From contig CACZZH010000005.1 of NCBI GenBank assembly GCA_902785635.1, forward strand, positions 1 to 33,016: 33,016 nt of DNA, given 5' to 3'. A program made the translations under genes and the position numbers. This document shows positions 1 to 8,887 of the stretch, in pieces. This DNA comes from an uncultured Lachnospiraceae bacterium (lineage in GTDB: Bacteria > Bacillota > Clostridia > Lachnospirales > Lachnospiraceae). The first letter of the stretch is position 1; every line of letters begins with the position of its first letter. The notes under the pieces were generated by a model that did no database searches, was not told the origin of the DNA, and saw nothing but the letters and a program-made list of their open reading frames with translations.

Positions 1-186
1 CACGAGGCAGATACAGCAGTCTGTCAGAGAGCATTTTTTCGTAACGCTGGCAGGCTCTTTTTTAAACCATGTTTTTCATAGGCTATTTGACACTACCATT
101 CATTTCATCAATAATGCTGTTTTACGTAAAAATGGTTTTACCCCAGCATGACGCCTGTTTTGTCCTCTGCATCATAGTATCATCTT
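1..186. other. Non-coding edge of the window, downstream of uvrC
   Basis: No gene can be supported here. The stretch is A/T-rich and lies between the window edge and the uvrC stop. On the plus strand an AGAGC/GCTCT pair (about 29-59) is followed by a run of six T, so it could be a weak terminator for a gene ending to the left, but its loop is over 20 nt. A second small hairpin (GTAAAA-4 nt-TTTTAC, about 126-141) has no clear role. A plus-strand frame stays open from base 2 to a TGA at 149-151, but it has no recognisable product. Confidence 0.3.
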
Positions 187-2076
187 TCAGTCTTCTTGTC
201 CATCGCTCTTCCTGTGGAAAAACGCATACACGGCCTGTGCGCTGGCCGCATTCATGGAAGGCACCCCCGCAAGAGTCTGTTCGCTGGCACTGCGGATATC
301 TTCTATGGAGGCAAAGGCACGCATCAGCGCTTTCCGGCGCTTTTCCCCGACTCCCGGAATATCATCCAGTACGGAATGCACCTGTTCCTTTGAACGCAGG
401 CTTCTGTGGTATTCGATCGCAAAACGGTGTGCCTCATCCTGCACACGGGTGATCAGTTTGAAGCCTTCGCTGTGTGTGTCGATCGGCAGCTCTACTCCTT
501 GGAAATACAGTCCTCTTGTACGGTGAAAGTCATCCTTCACCATTCCGCATACGGGAATGGAGAGCCCCAGCTTCTTCATCACTCCCTCTGCGATATTCAC
601 CTGTCCTTTTCCGCCATCCATCATGATCAGATCCGGAAAACTGGAAAATTTTCCCATTTCTTCCTGAATCTGGCGGTTCTTCAGTTTTTCCTGTTCCTCG
701 AGGCCATGGGTAAAGCGGCGGGTCAGCACCTCTTCCATACTGGCATAATCATTCGGTCCCTGTACGGTGCGGATCTTGAATTTACGGTAATCACTGCGTT
801 TTGGTTTTCCCCGCTCAAACACGACCATGGAACCCACAGATTCGTAACCGCTGATATTGGATATATCGTAGGCTTCAACGCGGGAGACCGTTTCCATTCC
901 AAGCGCATCGGAGATCTCACGCATCGCCCCGATCGTTCTTCCCTCCTCGCGCTTGATCCGTTCCCGGTCCCTCGTTAGTACGATCACTGCATTTTCATGC
1001 GCCATCTCCACCAGCTTCTCCTTGGTTCCCTTTTTCGGGATCCGGAGATATACGCGTCCTCCCCGTCTGGTGCCGAGCCATTCCTCAATAAGATCGTGAT
1101 CTTCGATCTCTTCTTCCAGCATCAGTACCTTCGGAACCAGCGGAGTTCCTGCATAAAACTGTTTTATAAAGCTTCCCAGAATGGATCCCGGGCTTTCACT
1201 TTCCGCGACCCGGAGCCAGAAATGATCCCGCCCGATGATCCTTCCGTCACGGATAAAGAATACCTGCACGATAGCGTCCTCTCCGTCCACAGCCACAGCC
1301 AGCACATCCTTGTCCTCTCCGTCACCGGAGGTGATCTTCTGCCGCTGAGCGACCTGCCGTGCACTTGAGAGAAGATCCCGGAAGGTCACGGCTTCCTCAA
1401 AACGCATTTCCTCAGATGCCTTCTTCATCTGCTCTTCCAGCATATTCAGGAGCGGATCATAGTTTCCTCCGAGAAAATCAAGGACTTTATCCACCTTTGC
1501 GCGATATTCTTCCCTGCTGATATATCCCTGGCATGGTGCATCGCACTGGCGGATATGATAGTTCAGGCACGGCCGTTCATTGCCGGTCTCCTCCGGAAGC
1601 TTCCGGCTGCAGCTGCGGACATGATAGAGTTTCCGCATCAGGTCGATCGTTTCCTTCACCGCATAAGCGCTGGTGAAGGGTCCGAAATACCTCGACCGGT
1701 CCTTGGTCATTTTCCGCGTGAACAGGATACGGGGAAATTCCTCCGCTGTTGTCACTTTTATATATGGATAGGTCTTATCGTCCTTGAGCATCGTATTGTA
1801 CTTCGGACGGTGCTCCTTGATCAGATTGTTTTCCAGCACCAGTGCTTCGAGCTCAGAGTCCGTGACGATATACTCAAAACGGCGGACCCTTGATACCATC
1901 TGCTCGATCTTTGGACTCCGGGTGCGGCTGGCCTGAAAATACTGCCGGACACGGTTCTTCAGACTGATGGCCTTTCCCACATAAATGATCGCATCGGAGG
2001 CATCATGCATAATGTAAACTCCCGGTTTCCCCGGAAGCTTTTTCAGTTCCTCCTGGATATTAAAGGTGTTTTCCAT
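187..2076 (-). CDS. uvrC: UvrABC excinuclease subunit C
   Basis: UvrC makes the two incisions flanking a DNA lesion in nucleotide excision repair, acting in the cytoplasm after UvrB has been loaded. The 629-residue product is close to the usual length of about 600. An N-terminal GIY-YIG nuclease domain is visible (GVYIM at 19-23, YVGKA at 32-36). A UVR helical motif follows near residues 200-235 ([17 protein letters not shown]), then the RNase H-like second nuclease region ([15 protein letters not shown]). The C-terminus carries tandem helix-hairpin-helix motifs ([15 protein letters not shown]). The start ATG is preceded by AGGGAAAG at about 8 nt. The gene appears monocistronic here: a terminator of the upstream PAP2 gene lies at 2203-2233. 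I could not identify a convincing promoter in the 126 bp before the start, which holds a tandem repeat instead. Confidence 0.97.
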   Translation of the reverse strand: MENTFNIQEELKKLPGKPGVYIMHDASDAIIYVGKAISLKNRVRQYFQASRTRSPKIEQMVSRVRRFEYIVTDSELEALVLENNLIKEHRPKYNTMLKDDKTYPYIKVTTAEEFPRILFTRKMTKDRSRYFGPFTSAYAVKETIDLMRKLYHVRSCSRKLPEETGNERPCLNYHIRQCDAPCQGYISREEYRAKVDKVLDFLGGNYDPLLNMLEEQMKKASEEMRFEEAVTFRDLLSSARQVAQRQKITSGDGEDKDVLAVAVDGEDAIVQVFFIRDGRIIGRDHFWLRVAESESPGSILGSFIKQFYAGTPLVPKVLMLEEEIEDHDLIEEWLGTRRGGRVYLRIPKKGTKEKLVEMAHENAVIVLTRDRERIKREEGRTIGAMREISDALGMETVSRVEAYDISNISGYESVGSMVVFERGKPKRSDYRKFKIRTVQGPNDYASMEEVLTRRFTHGLEEQEKLKNRQIQEEMGKFSSFPDLIMMDGGKGQVNIAEGVMKKLGLSIPVCGMVKDDFHRTRGLYFQGVELPIDTHSEGFKLITRVQDEAHRFAIEYHRSLRSKEQVHSVLDDIPGVGEKRRKALMRAFASIEDIRSASEQTLAGVPSMNAASAQAVYAFFHRKSDGQED

Positions 2077-2120
2077 ATGTTTTTCTTTCCCTGTGATTTA
2101 CGACAGATCCCTGTTCATTC

Positions 2121-2165
2121 CTGTAGTGAGGTTTCCTGCAGTGAGGTTTTCTGCAGAGTGGTTTT
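2121..2165. repeat. Three 15-bp tandem repeats upstream of uvrC
   Basis: Three adjoining 15-bp units read CTGTAGTGAGGTTTC (2121-2135), CTGCAGTGAGGTTTT (2136-2150) and CTGCAGAGTGGTTTT (2151-2165) on the plus strand. They lie 45-90 bp before the uvrC start, so they fall in its promoter or leader. The third unit is the most diverged. They may be a regulator-binding array or a slippage product. Confidence 0.7.
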
Positions 2166-2202
2166 TTCTTTTTGAAAATACGACGGAATTTCCTATGAGA
2201 CG

Positions 2203-2233
2203 AAAAAAGCCACCCGGCATACCGCCGGATGGC
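2203..2233 (-). terminator. Intrinsic terminator of the PAP2 gene
   Basis: Read on the minus strand, GCCATCCGGC and GCCGGGTGGC form a 10-bp arm pair with a short loop, followed directly by six T (complement of 2203-2208). It begins 14 bp after the PAP2 stop, so it ends that transcript before uvrC. Confidence 0.9.
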
Positions 2234-2246
2234 ACAGTATCACAGA

Positions 2247-2930
2247 TTATACTTTTCCGGTGATGCGGCCGGTCTTTGTACTTCTTCCCGTTTCCGGAGC
2301 AAATACATATTCCACAAACATCTGCACAGCAATCGCGCCAAGTATTCCCAGTGACACATCAACCACTGAGTGCTGCTTCAGCAGCATCGTGGAAAGAATG
2401 ATCAGCCCTGAGAGCAGTCCGCAGGAAAAGCGGACCTTCTTCCATCTGCTCAGCTGCGGTGAGCTGTTAAGTGCCAGAAATACAGCTACAGAATTGAATA
2501 CATGTATACTCGGAAGGATATTCGTAGGTGTGTCTGATTCATACAGCGCCTTCACGAGTCTTGTAAAAACATTATTATTCGCGAAGACCTCAGGTCTCAG
2601 ATCCTGTTTATTGGGGTAAATACAGCTGACGATCAGAAAAAGTGTCATACCGATCGCCAGGGAGCAGGACATCTTGTAATACTCCCTCTTATCCCTGCAG
2701 AAAAAGATGAACCAGCATACTGCCAATGTAATATAAAGAAACCACAGATCATACGGAATGATGAAATATTCACAGAACGGAATGATATCATCGATCACGG
2801 AATGAATCACGTGATAATGCCTGTGTCCGGCATTCTCCAGAATGAAGAAGCCAAGCATATAAAAGACCATATACAGCACCATCCACAGACCGTGCTTATA
2901 TCTTCCGATAAACTTTTTTACAGCTTTCAT
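2247..2930 (-). CDS. PAP2-superfamily membrane phosphatase
   Basis: A 227-residue integral membrane protein with about six hydrophobic segments, for example LWMVLYMVFYMLGFFIL near the N-terminus. The three PAP2 phosphatase motifs are present: a KxxxRP-like stretch (KQDLRP), PSIH (the PSxH motif), and a final motif KQHSVVDV with the catalytic His and the Asp spaced as in HxxxD. The family hydrolyses lipid phosphates or transfers lipid head groups on the outer membrane face. The real substrate cannot be read from the sequence; undecaprenyl pyrophosphate or phosphatidic acid are possible, and the arrangement is closest to the inositol-phosphorylceramide-synthase-like (AUR1-type) branch. The ribosome binding site (GGGAG, 12 nt upstream) is modest. 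The gene is flanked by its own promoter (2997-3025) and terminator (2203-2233), so it is transcribed alone. Confidence 0.85.
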   Translation of the reverse strand: MKAVKKFIGRYKHGLWMVLYMVFYMLGFFILENAGHRHYHVIHSVIDDIIPFCEYFIIPYDLWFLYITLAVCWFIFFCRDKREYYKMSCSLAIGMTLFLIVSCIYPNKQDLRPEVFANNNVFTRLVKALYESDTPTNILPSIHVFNSVAVFLALNSSPQLSRWKKVRFSCGLLSGLIILSTMLLKQHSVVDVSLGILGAIAVQMFVEYVFAPETGRSTKTGRITGKV

Positions 2931-2996
2931 ATAAAGACCAATCTCCCGGACGGATGTCCTGAATCATTCTTTCATAATCCTTTTTTTCTTGAGGAC

Positions 2997-3025
2997 ATTC
3001 TACAGATTTTACACTTCCTTTACAA
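2997..3025 (-). promoter_or_regulatory. Putative sigma-A promoter of the PAP2 gene
   Basis: On the minus strand TTGTAA (3020-3025) and TAGAAT (2997-3002) are separated by 17 bp. Transcription would start about 60 nt before the PAP2 ATG and just beyond the putative ftsH terminator. Confidence 0.6.
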
Positions 3026-3051
3026 GTGGCGAAATCTAATAAAAAGAACGG

Positions 3052-3089
3052 CAAAAATGTCGGAATTATTGTGTAACTTAACAATTCCG
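3052..3089 (-). terminator. Putative terminator downstream of ftsH
   Basis: On the minus strand CGGAATT and AATTCCG arms (3083-3089 and 3061-3067) form a hairpin that extends by a further one or two pairs. It is followed three bases later by TTTTT. It lies about 65 bp after the ftsH stop and just before the PAP2 promoter, which fits a transcript boundary. The stem is A/T-rich, so confidence is moderate. Confidence 0.5.
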
Positions 3090-3155
3090 TAACATTCTCG
3101 CCGTCTGCAGCTTCTGTATTATGCATGAACCTGCAGGATCAGTCTTAATATACGT

Positions 3156-5279
3156 TCACGCCTCCGGCTGCTCTTCCTGCTCCGCTTCCGCCTGCGCAGA
3201 AACTTCTTCCTGCTCCGCTGCTTCCTGCGCGGAAACTTCTTCCTGCTCCGCTTCCGCCTGCGCGGGAGCTTCTTCCTGTTCCCTGACCGGCTGTGCGAAA
3301 ACTTCTCCCTGCTTCAACGTATCTTCCGAAGCTGCCGGATTCATTTCAGAGTCTGCCGGATCATTCTTTTCGTGGATCCTGCCTCCGGTGCTCTTCACTT
3401 CATCCTCAGAGATTCCTTCGACTCTGCGGAAGATCTCCATGAATTCCTTGCCGGTAATGGTCTCTTTTTCGATCAGGAACTCCGCGATCTCATCCAGTGT
3501 ATTGCGATGCGCGCTCAGCAGCCTCTTTGCTTCTTCGTAGGAGTCGCTGAGAATCTTCATCACTTCCGTATCAATGTCAGCGGCGGTCACGTCGCTGCAG
3601 TTGAGCACCATTCTGCCCTCCAGATACTGATTGGCTGCCTGCTCCAGGTTCATCAGCCCGAAGCGCTTCGACATACCGTACTGTGTGATCATGGCACGGG
3701 CGATGCGCGTTGCCTTTTCAATATCGTTGGCCGCACCTGTGGTCACGGTATCAAATACGATCTCCTCCGCAGCACGTCCGGCCACGAATTCCACAAGCAT
3801 TGCCCTCAGTTCTTTTTCCGTATTGAGGTATTTTTCCTCTTCCGGAACATTCATCACATATCCCAGCGCTCCCATGGTCCGGGGTACGATGGTGATCTTC
3901 TGCACCGGTTCGGAATCCTTCTGAAGGGCACTCACCAGTGCGTGTCCCACCTCATGGTAGGAAACGATCCTGCGCTCTTCCCTGCTGAGGATACGGTCCT
4001 TTTTCTCTTTACCGACAAGTACAACTTCCACTGCCTCAAGCAGATCCTTCTGGCATACGACTGCCCGGCCTTTCTTGACCGCAAGGATCGCAGCTTCATT
4101 GATCATATTTGCCAGATCCGAGCCGACAGCTCCGGAAGTGGCAAGCGCTATTCCTTCCAGATCGACGGTCTCATCCATTTTGACATCCTTGGCATGCACC
4201 TTCAGAACGTCTACTCTTCCCTTCAGATCAGGCTTGTCCACAATGACCCGGCGGTCAAAACGGCCGGGGCGCAGAAGCGCCTGATCCAGAACTTCCGGAC
4301 GGTTGGTCGCCGCCAGGATCATGATGCCCTTGGAGGGATCGAAGCCATCCATTTCTGCCAGCAGCTGATTAAGGGTCTGCTCACGTTCATCATTGCCGCC
4401 GTAATGGCTGTCACGGGTCTTGCCGATGGCATCGATCTCATCGATAAAGATGATGCACGGCGCGTTCTTCCTTGCTTCCTCAAACAGATCCCGCACACGG
4501 GATGCGCCGACACCCACGAACATCTCCACGAATTCCGAACCGGAAAGGGAGAAGAACGGTCTGTGCGCTTCGCCGGCGACCGCTTTTGCAAGCAGCGTTT
4601 TACCGGTACCGGGAGGTCCGACCAGAAGTGCACCTTTGGGAAGCTTTGCGCCGATCTGCGTATATTTTCCGGGATTTTCCAGGAAATCAACGCATTCCTG
4701 CAGCGACTCCTTTGCCTCATCCTGACCGGCCACATCCCGGAAGGTCACGCCGGTCTCCTTCTGCATATACATCTTTGCGCGGCTCTTTCCTACACCCATC
4801 ATTCCGCCGCCGGCGCTCATACGACGCATCACGATGCCCAGAACGATCCAGATCAGGATCAGCGGTGCAAAGGAAAGAACCACATTCAGGATCAGGCTGG
4901 TCGTCGTGTCCGGGATCTCCTCCCAGTATTCCACGTCCGCCTCATCCAGACGCCTGATCAGATCCGGATCATCCGGCCTGCCGGTGTACAGTTCGATCGT
5001 AACTCCTCCTGAAGAAAGAGGCTGTGAGATGGGTGTGATCGTCAGCTTATCCGAACTGATCTTCACGCTCTTTACCTTATCCTCATCCAGCAGGCGCAGA
5101 AATTCATTATATTTGATCTCTTCAGATGCGGTGCTCTTCGTCATCAGGTTGTTGAAGAAGCTCATTACAAGAAGTGTGATCAGAGTCACCGAAAGGAAGA
5201 TGATCAGGGTTGAATGGTTCTTGTTATTATTGGGACCGCCTTCATTCCCCCGGCCGGGCCCATTTTGATTCTCGTTCAT
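3156..5279 (-). CDS. ftsH: ATP-dependent zinc metalloprotease FtsH
   Basis: FtsH is a membrane-anchored AAA+ protease that extracts and degrades unassembled membrane proteins and some regulators. The 707-residue product has two membrane segments (about 23-47 and 128-150) around a small outside domain. The AAA module follows, with Walker A GPPGTGKT near 221, Walker B IIFIDEID near 276 and the second region of homology ([10 protein letters not shown]). The peptidase domain carries the zinc motif HEVGH near 442. The C-terminus extends as an acidic Glu/Ala/Gln tail with an 11-residue repeat (see 3177-3275). The start is supported by GGAGGAG immediately upstream. A strong promoter lies at 5315-5343, divergent from the amidohydrolase. 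The usual neighbours tilS and hpt are absent, so this gene sits outside the common tilS-hpt-ftsH arrangement. Confidence 0.98.
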   Translation of the reverse strand: MNENQNGPGRGNEGGPNNNKNHSTLIIFLSVTLITLLVMSFFNNLMTKSTASEEIKYNEFLRLLDEDKVKSVKISSDKLTITPISQPLSSGGVTIELYTGRPDDPDLIRRLDEADVEYWEEIPDTTTSLILNVVLSFAPLILIWIVLGIVMRRMSAGGGMMGVGKSRAKMYMQKETGVTFRDVAGQDEAKESLQECVDFLENPGKYTQIGAKLPKGALLVGPPGTGKTLLAKAVAGEAHRPFFSLSGSEFVEMFVGVGASRVRDLFEEARKNAPCIIFIDEIDAIGKTRDSHYGGNDEREQTLNQLLAEMDGFDPSKGIMILAATNRPEVLDQALLRPGRFDRRVIVDKPDLKGRVDVLKVHAKDVKMDETVDLEGIALATSGAVGSDLANMINEAAILAVKKGRAVVCQKDLLEAVEVVLVGKEKKDRILSREERRIVSYHEVGHALVSALQKDSEPVQKITIVPRTMGALGYVMNVPEEEKYLNTEKELRAMLVEFVAGRAAEEIVFDTVTTGAANDIEKATRIARAMITQYGMSKRFGLMNLEQAANQYLEGRMVLNCSDVTAADIDTEVMKILSDSYEEAKRLLSAHRNTLDEIAEFLIEKETITGKEFMEIFRRVEGISEDEVKSTGGRIHEKNDPADSEMNPAASEDTLKQGEVFAQPVREQEEAPAQAEAEQEEVSAQEAAEQEEVSAQAEAEQEEQPEA
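3177..3275 (-). repeat. 33-bp tandem repeat coding the FtsH tail
   Basis: Three consecutive 33-bp units encode [22 protein letters not shown] and [11 protein letters not shown] at the end of FtsH, followed by EEQPEA and the stop. The DNA units are nearly identical and differ mainly at a few codons, which points to recent expansion by slippage or unequal recombination. Confidence 0.9.
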
Positions 5280-5314
5280 TCACTCCTCCATCTTGTAAAA
5301 CTACAGTAGATTCC

Positions 5315-5343
5315 ATTATATGTTTTCGTCATCGAGAAATCAA
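5315..5343 (-). promoter_or_regulatory. Sigma-A promoter of ftsH
   Basis: On the minus strand TTGATT (5338-5343) and a perfect TATAAT (5315-5320) are 17 bp apart, placing the start of transcription about 30 nt before the ftsH ATG. Confidence 0.8.
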
Positions 5344-5401
5344 TAGCCTGTTTTCTACTTCCGGTCCACGTTTCCTGTCTGCGCTGAATGGGTCTTTTCT
5401 C

Positions 5402-5430
5402 TTGTCGGGGTTTTGGAAGAAGCTTATAAT
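5402..5430 (+). promoter_or_regulatory. Sigma-A promoter of the amidohydrolase gene
   Basis: TTGTCG (5402-5407) and a perfect TATAAT (5425-5430) are separated by 17 bp. The start of transcription would fall about 20 nt before the ATG, leaving a very short leader that carries the AAGGGAG ribosome binding site. Confidence 0.75.
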
Positions 5431-5455
5431 TTAAGAAAACGGAAGGGAGATCACT

Positions 5456-6829
5456 ATGGCAGAGTTATTGCTGAAGAATGTCGGATATCTTGTCACCTGT
5501 GACGATGAAGACCGGATCCTTCGTCATGTAAATGTTCTGGTCAGGGACGGTGTGATCGATCGAATCACACCGGAGGACGGGAAAACAGAGGAAATGCGGG
5601 CAGAGGAGATCATCGATGCCTCTGCAATGATCATGTATCCCGGACTGATCAATACACATCACCATCTTTATCAGACGTTCAGCCGGAATCTGCCGCAGGT
5701 CCAGAAAATGGAACTGTTTCCATGGCTGAAAACGCTTTATGAGATCTGGAAAAATCTGGATGAAAAGGTCGTATACTACAGCTCCCTGACCGGTATGGCA
5801 GAGCTTCTGAAAACCGGATGTACGACCTGCCTTGACCATCACTATGTATTCCCAAAGGGTACGGATGACGGACTGACGGATGCCCAGTTTGCAGCTGCGG
5901 ATGCGCTTGGAATGCGCTTTCATGCCACACGGGGCAGTATGGATCTGAGCGTAAAGGACGGAGGCCTCCCTCCGGACAGCGTTGTACAGACTGTGGATGA
6001 GATCCTCCGTTCCTCCGAAAGGACAGTGTCCCGGTACCATGATCCTTCCCCCCTGTCCATGCATCAGGTCGCGCTTGCGCCGTGCTCACCCTTCAGTGTG
6101 AGTGCAGATCTTCTGCGCGAATCCGCAAAGCTTGCCCGCGCTCTGGGTGTCCGGCTGCACACGCATCTGGCGGAAACGCGCGATGAAGAAGCATATACAA
6201 AGGAACATTTCCATATGCGTCCCCTGGAATATATGGAAACGCTCGGATGGACCGGTCCGGATGTATGGTATGCGCACGGTATTCACTTTACGGATGAGGA
6301 ACTGCAGCTTCTGGCACAGACCCGCACCGGTGTAGCCCACTGTCCGATCTCCAATATGAAGCTTTCCTCCGGAATCGCCAACATCCCCCGGATGCTAGAG
6401 CTGGGTGTTCCTGTAGGTCTTGCTGTGGACGGCTCTGCCAGCAACGACGGTTCCAGTCTTCTGGAAGAGATGCGCGCTGCATTTCTGCTGCACCGCCTGA
6501 ACAGCAGCAATCGTGCTCCAGGCGGATATGACATTCTTAAGATGGCTTCCCGGGGAAGCGCTTCCCTTCTGGGGAGAGAAAAGCTCGGGCAGATCGCTCC
6601 CGGAATGGCCGCAGACTTTTTCCTGATCCGCATAAACCGGCTTGCCCTGGTCGGTTCCCTGATGGATGTGGGAGCTGTACTGGCCACCGTTGGCCTGCGC
6701 GAAAGTGTCGATCTTACAGTTGTAAACGGAAAGATCGTCGTAAAAGACGGGAAGCTGGTATCCATTGACGAGGAAAAGACCGCTTTTGAAGCGGACCGGG
6801 TATGGAAACAGTACCTGAAAAAGGGGTGA
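5456..6829 (+). CDS. Amidohydrolase, 8-oxoguanine deaminase-like
   Basis: A 457-residue metal-dependent hydrolase of the amidohydrolase superfamily, ATZ/TRZ subgroup. The first metal site is in INTHHHLYQ (about residues 65-71); further ligands are the His of HTHLAE and the His of WYAHGIHF. The family Asp is in VDGSASNDGSSLLEEMR. That last motif, and the overall length, resemble enzymes annotated as 8-oxoguanine deaminase or hydroxyatrazine ethylaminohydrolase (AtzB-like). Such enzymes remove the amino group from an aromatic base; for 8-oxoguanine the product would be urate. Substrate choice within the subgroup cannot be decided by eye, and guanine, isoxanthopterin or other pterins are alternatives. 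The start has AAGGGAG about 8 nt upstream. The gene is monocistronic, with its own promoter, and its stop codon lies inside the shared terminator palindrome at 6823-6848. Confidence 0.8.
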   Translation: MAELLLKNVGYLVTCDDEDRILRHVNVLVRDGVIDRITPEDGKTEEMRAEEIIDASAMIMYPGLINTHHHLYQTFSRNLPQVQKMELFPWLKTLYEIWKNLDEKVVYYSSLTGMAELLKTGCTTCLDHHYVFPKGTDDGLTDAQFAAADALGMRFHATRGSMDLSVKDGGLPPDSVVQTVDEILRSSERTVSRYHDPSPLSMHQVALAPCSPFSVSADLLRESAKLARALGVRLHTHLAETRDEEAYTKEHFHMRPLEYMETLGWTGPDVWYAHGIHFTDEELQLLAQTRTGVAHCPISNMKLSSGIANIPRMLELGVPVGLAVDGSASNDGSSLLEEMRAAFLLHRLNSSNRAPGGYDILKMASRGSASLLGREKLGQIAPGMAADFFLIRINRLALVGSLMDVGAVLATVGLRESVDLTVVNGKIVVKDGKLVSIDEEKTAFEADRVWKQYLKKG

Positions 6830-6848
6830 CGCACTAGTGCGTCACCCC
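6823..6848. terminator. Bidirectional palindromic terminator between convergent genes
   Basis: A perfect 26-bp inverted repeat (GGGGTGACGCAC, then TA, then its complement) lies between two convergent genes and includes the amidohydrolase TGA at 6827-6829. On the minus strand it is followed by TTTTT, giving a good intrinsic terminator for the cytidylate kinase-like gene. On the plus strand the T-tract is poor, so termination there is less certain. Confidence 0.8.
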
Positions 6849-6865
6849 CCAAATATTCTTCCTGA

Positions 6866-7498
6866 TCAAACGGTATGTCCCAGCCCTTTTTTGCGAAGCT
6901 GTACAAAGTTTTTAATGATCTCCACCGCACCGTCATAACCCACGGCGCTGCTGTCGATGCACAGATGGTAGCTGGATGCCTGACCCCATTTCTTTTCCGT
7001 CTGGAAATTGTAGAAGCTGGCCCTCTTTTTGTCCGATTTGTTTACGATATCCCTTGCTTTGGCTTCCGAGCACTTTTCATATTCTGCCACACGGGCGACC
7101 CGCATATCCAGACTTGCAGTGATAAATACCGATACAAGGTTCGGGCAGTCCCGCAGAATATAATCCGCTCCGCGGCCGATGATCACGCAGTTTCCTTCGT
7201 CCTTCAGCTTACGGATCGTGTCGAACTGAGCCTGGAAGATCTGCTGGTTGAGGGAAGTCCCCACATAATTCATGGAAGGATATACATCCATCACAATGGA
7301 ATACAGCAGACTGTTGGTCGGGGACTCATCATAGGATTCCAGTACCTTTTCGGCAATACCGCTGTGCTCTGCCTGCATTTTCAGCAGTTCCTTGTCGTAG
7401 ATCTTATATCCGAGCTCTGCTGCCAGCTTCCTGCCGATCTCATGTCCGCCGCTGCCAAACTGCCGGCCGATCGTAATGATCATATCGTTTGCTGCCAT
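6866..7498 (-). CDS. Cytidylate kinase-like family protein
   Basis: A P-loop kinase of the cytidylate kinase-like family, common in Clostridia. I chose the internal start MAANDMI (210 residues) because AAAGGAGG lies just ahead of it; the reading frame stays open a further 21 codons upstream. The phosphate-binding loop is GRQFGSGGHEIG near residues 12-23. A second nucleotide-binding element is IIGRGADYIL near 105-115, and an Arg-rich lid (RVARVAEYEKCS, KKRASFYNF) follows. True Cmk proteins are similar in size, but this group often lacks the CMP-specific insert, so the phosphate acceptor is unknown. It has its own promoter (7570-7598) with a 65-nt leader and ends at the palindrome at 6823-6848. 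Confidence 0.8.
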   Translation of the reverse strand: MAANDMIITIGRQFGSGGHEIGRKLAAELGYKIYDKELLKMQAEHSGIAEKVLESYDESPTNSLLYSIVMDVYPSMNYVGTSLNQQIFQAQFDTIRKLKDEGNCVIIGRGADYILRDCPNLVSVFITASLDMRVARVAEYEKCSEAKARDIVNKSDKKRASFYNFQTEKKWGQASSYHLCIDSSAVGYDGAVEIIKNFVQLRKKGLGHTV

Positions 7499-7569
7499 AT
7501 TCCTGCCTCCTTTACTAGCGGATACTCTCTGCCGCCTGCCCGAAAAGCACACGGCTTCCAATTAGTGAT

Positions 7570-7606
7570 AGTATACACTTTTTCGCAGAATAATGCAATT
7601 ATTCTG
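7570..7606 (-). promoter_or_regulatory. Promoter of the cytidylate kinase-like gene with overlapping inverted repeat
   Basis: On the minus strand TTGCAT (7593-7598) and TATACT (7570-7575) are 17 bp apart. A perfect inverted repeat CAGAATAAT-3 nt-ATTATTCTG (7586-7606) covers the whole -35 box. This is the position of a repressor operator; it has no T-tract, so it is not a good terminator for rlmB. Confidence 0.7.
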
Positions 7607-7637
7607 TGCAAAATTCCGAAGTATTCAAGAGACATCT

Positions 7638-8384
7638 TCACTTATTCTGCAGTCTCTGCCGTACGATCTCATAGGCAAGTACTCCGGCTGCAACAGACGC
7701 GTTGAGGGAATCGATATCTCCGTTCATCGGGATCGACGCCGTCATATCACACTTCTCCCGGACCAGACGGCTGACGCCTTCTCCTTCATTGCCGATCACC
7801 AGACCGATCGGTCCGGTAAGATTCACCTGATACATCAGTTCTCCGTCCATATCGGCGCAGACAAACCAGATGCCTTCCTTTTTCAGGTCCTCAATGGTCT
7901 GGGCAATATTGGTGACCTTTGCCACAGGAGTGTAATTAAGCGCTCCCGCAGATGCTCGCATTACCGTCGCAGTAAGCCCGGCGCTGCGCCGCTTCGGAAT
8001 GATCACGCCGTGAGCCCCTGCCAGATTGGCAGTACGGATAATGGCGCCAAGGTTATGGGGATCCTCAATGTTGTCCAGGATAAACAGGAAAGGAGGTCTC
8101 CCGCTTTCCTTTGCTTTTTCCAGGATATCAGATACCTCAGCATATGTGAAGGATGCCAGCTGTGCGATCACACCCTGATGCTTCCCCGTCTCTGACATCT
8201 GATCCAGCCGCTCCTTCCGGACCCGGTTTATGATGGTATCCTGCTTTCTGGCTTCCCGCAGAATCGTCAGCACCGGACCGTCTGAAAGGCCTTCCTGTAC
8301 AAACAGCTTGTCTACGGTCTTTCCTGAACGAAAAGCCTCAATCACGGCATTTCTGCCTTCAATCGTCTGTTCTTCGTTTCTCAT
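7638..8384 (-). CDS. rlmB: 23S rRNA 2'-O-methyltransferase RlmB (SpoU family)
   Basis: A 248-residue SPOUT-class methyltransferase. RlmB-type enzymes use S-adenosylmethionine to methylate the 2'-OH of a guanosine in domain V of 23S rRNA. The N-terminal part is the L30e-like substrate-binding domain (TIEGRNAVIEAFRSG). The three trefoil-knot motifs follow: DNIEDPHNLGAIIRTA near 105 (with the catalytic Asn and Arg), GLVIGNEGEGV near 195, and IPMNGDIDSLNASVAAGV near 217. Its ATG overlaps the mrnC stop by four bases (8381-8384), so translation is likely coupled. The neighbours cysS and mrnC are a common partnership in Firmicutes. The exact target nucleotide is inferred from the family. Confidence 0.93.
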   Translation of the reverse strand: MRNEEQTIEGRNAVIEAFRSGKTVDKLFVQEGLSDGPVLTILREARKQDTIINRVRKERLDQMSETGKHQGVIAQLASFTYAEVSDILEKAKESGRPPFLFILDNIEDPHNLGAIIRTANLAGAHGVIIPKRRSAGLTATVMRASAGALNYTPVAKVTNIAQTIEDLKKEGIWFVCADMDGELMYQVNLTGPIGLVIGNEGEGVSRLVREKCDMTASIPMNGDIDSLNASVAAGVLAYEIVRQRLQNK

Positions 8385-8887
8385 AATTCACATCCCGCCT
8401 TCACTGTTCCCCGGCGGATCAGTTCGACCAGGCGTTCATATTCTCCTTTCAGGTACAGGTATCCGATCAATGCTTCCAGGCCTGTCGCCTCCAGATATTC
8501 TCGTCTTGTTGCATTTTTTGCGTTATGATCCGGGCTGGCATTGCGTCCGCGCCGGAAAACTGCCGCTTCCTCATCCGTCAGATCTTCCTTCAGTGCTTCG
8601 GCGATCCTGGCCTGGGACACTGCCCGCACGATCCCGGAAGCCTTCTGATGGATCTTTCCGGAGCGGACCTGACTGCGTTTTACCAGGACCGTACGCACCA
8701 CCATGTCGAAGACACAGTCCCCCAGATAAGCCAGCGTAAGCGGGGTATACTGCTCCCAGTCTTTTTCCGGAAGAGCGAAACTGCTTCGGATGCATTCCTC
8801 TAAAGAAGCGGATGCTTTCCCGCCCTCACCGGCTGTCTGCCGGTCTTTCTTTCCTGCAGCATCCGTCCTGCTTATGCTCTCTTCCAT
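8381..8887 (-). CDS. mrnC: Mini-ribonuclease III
   Basis: Mini-RNase III is a dimeric double-strand RNase III-type nuclease without a dsRNA-binding domain, which in Firmicutes trims the ends of the 23S rRNA precursor. The 168-residue product shows the catalytic signature [12 protein letters not shown] near residue 55 and the characteristic [23 protein letters not shown] near 125-147, with the second acidic metal ligand in EALIG. It has a polar N-terminal extension of about 30 residues compared with the shortest members. The chosen start has AAGGGG ahead of it and lies inside the end of cysS (16-nt overlap). The gene ends overlapping the rlmB start, so cysS-mrnC-rlmB forms one coupled operon. 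Confidence 0.93.
   Translation of the reverse strand: MEESISRTDAAGKKDRQTAGEGGKASASLEECIRSSFALPEKDWEQYTPLTLAYLGDCVFDMVVRTVLVKRSQVRSGKIHQKASGIVRAVSQARIAEALKEDLTDEEAAVFRRGRNASPDHNAKNATRREYLEATGLEALIGYLYLKGEYERLVELIRRGTVKAGCEL

Noticed and set aside
69..452. 127-codon plus-strand frame at the left edge
   Set aside because: Its second half is antisense to the uvrC end, and its first half is low-complexity hydrophobic translation of A/T-rich DNA without a ribosome binding site.
2896..3126. 76-codon minus-strand frame between ftsH and the PAP2 gene
   Set aside because: It spans the predicted ftsH terminator and the PAP2 promoter, overlaps the PAP2 start, and has no ribosome binding site.
3372..5012. 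Long plus-strand open frame (546 codons) opposite ftsH
   Set aside because: It is antisense to an unmistakable FtsH, has no ribosome binding site, and its translation is rich in His, Arg and Cys with no recognisable fold. It is a by-product of codon bias in the real gene.
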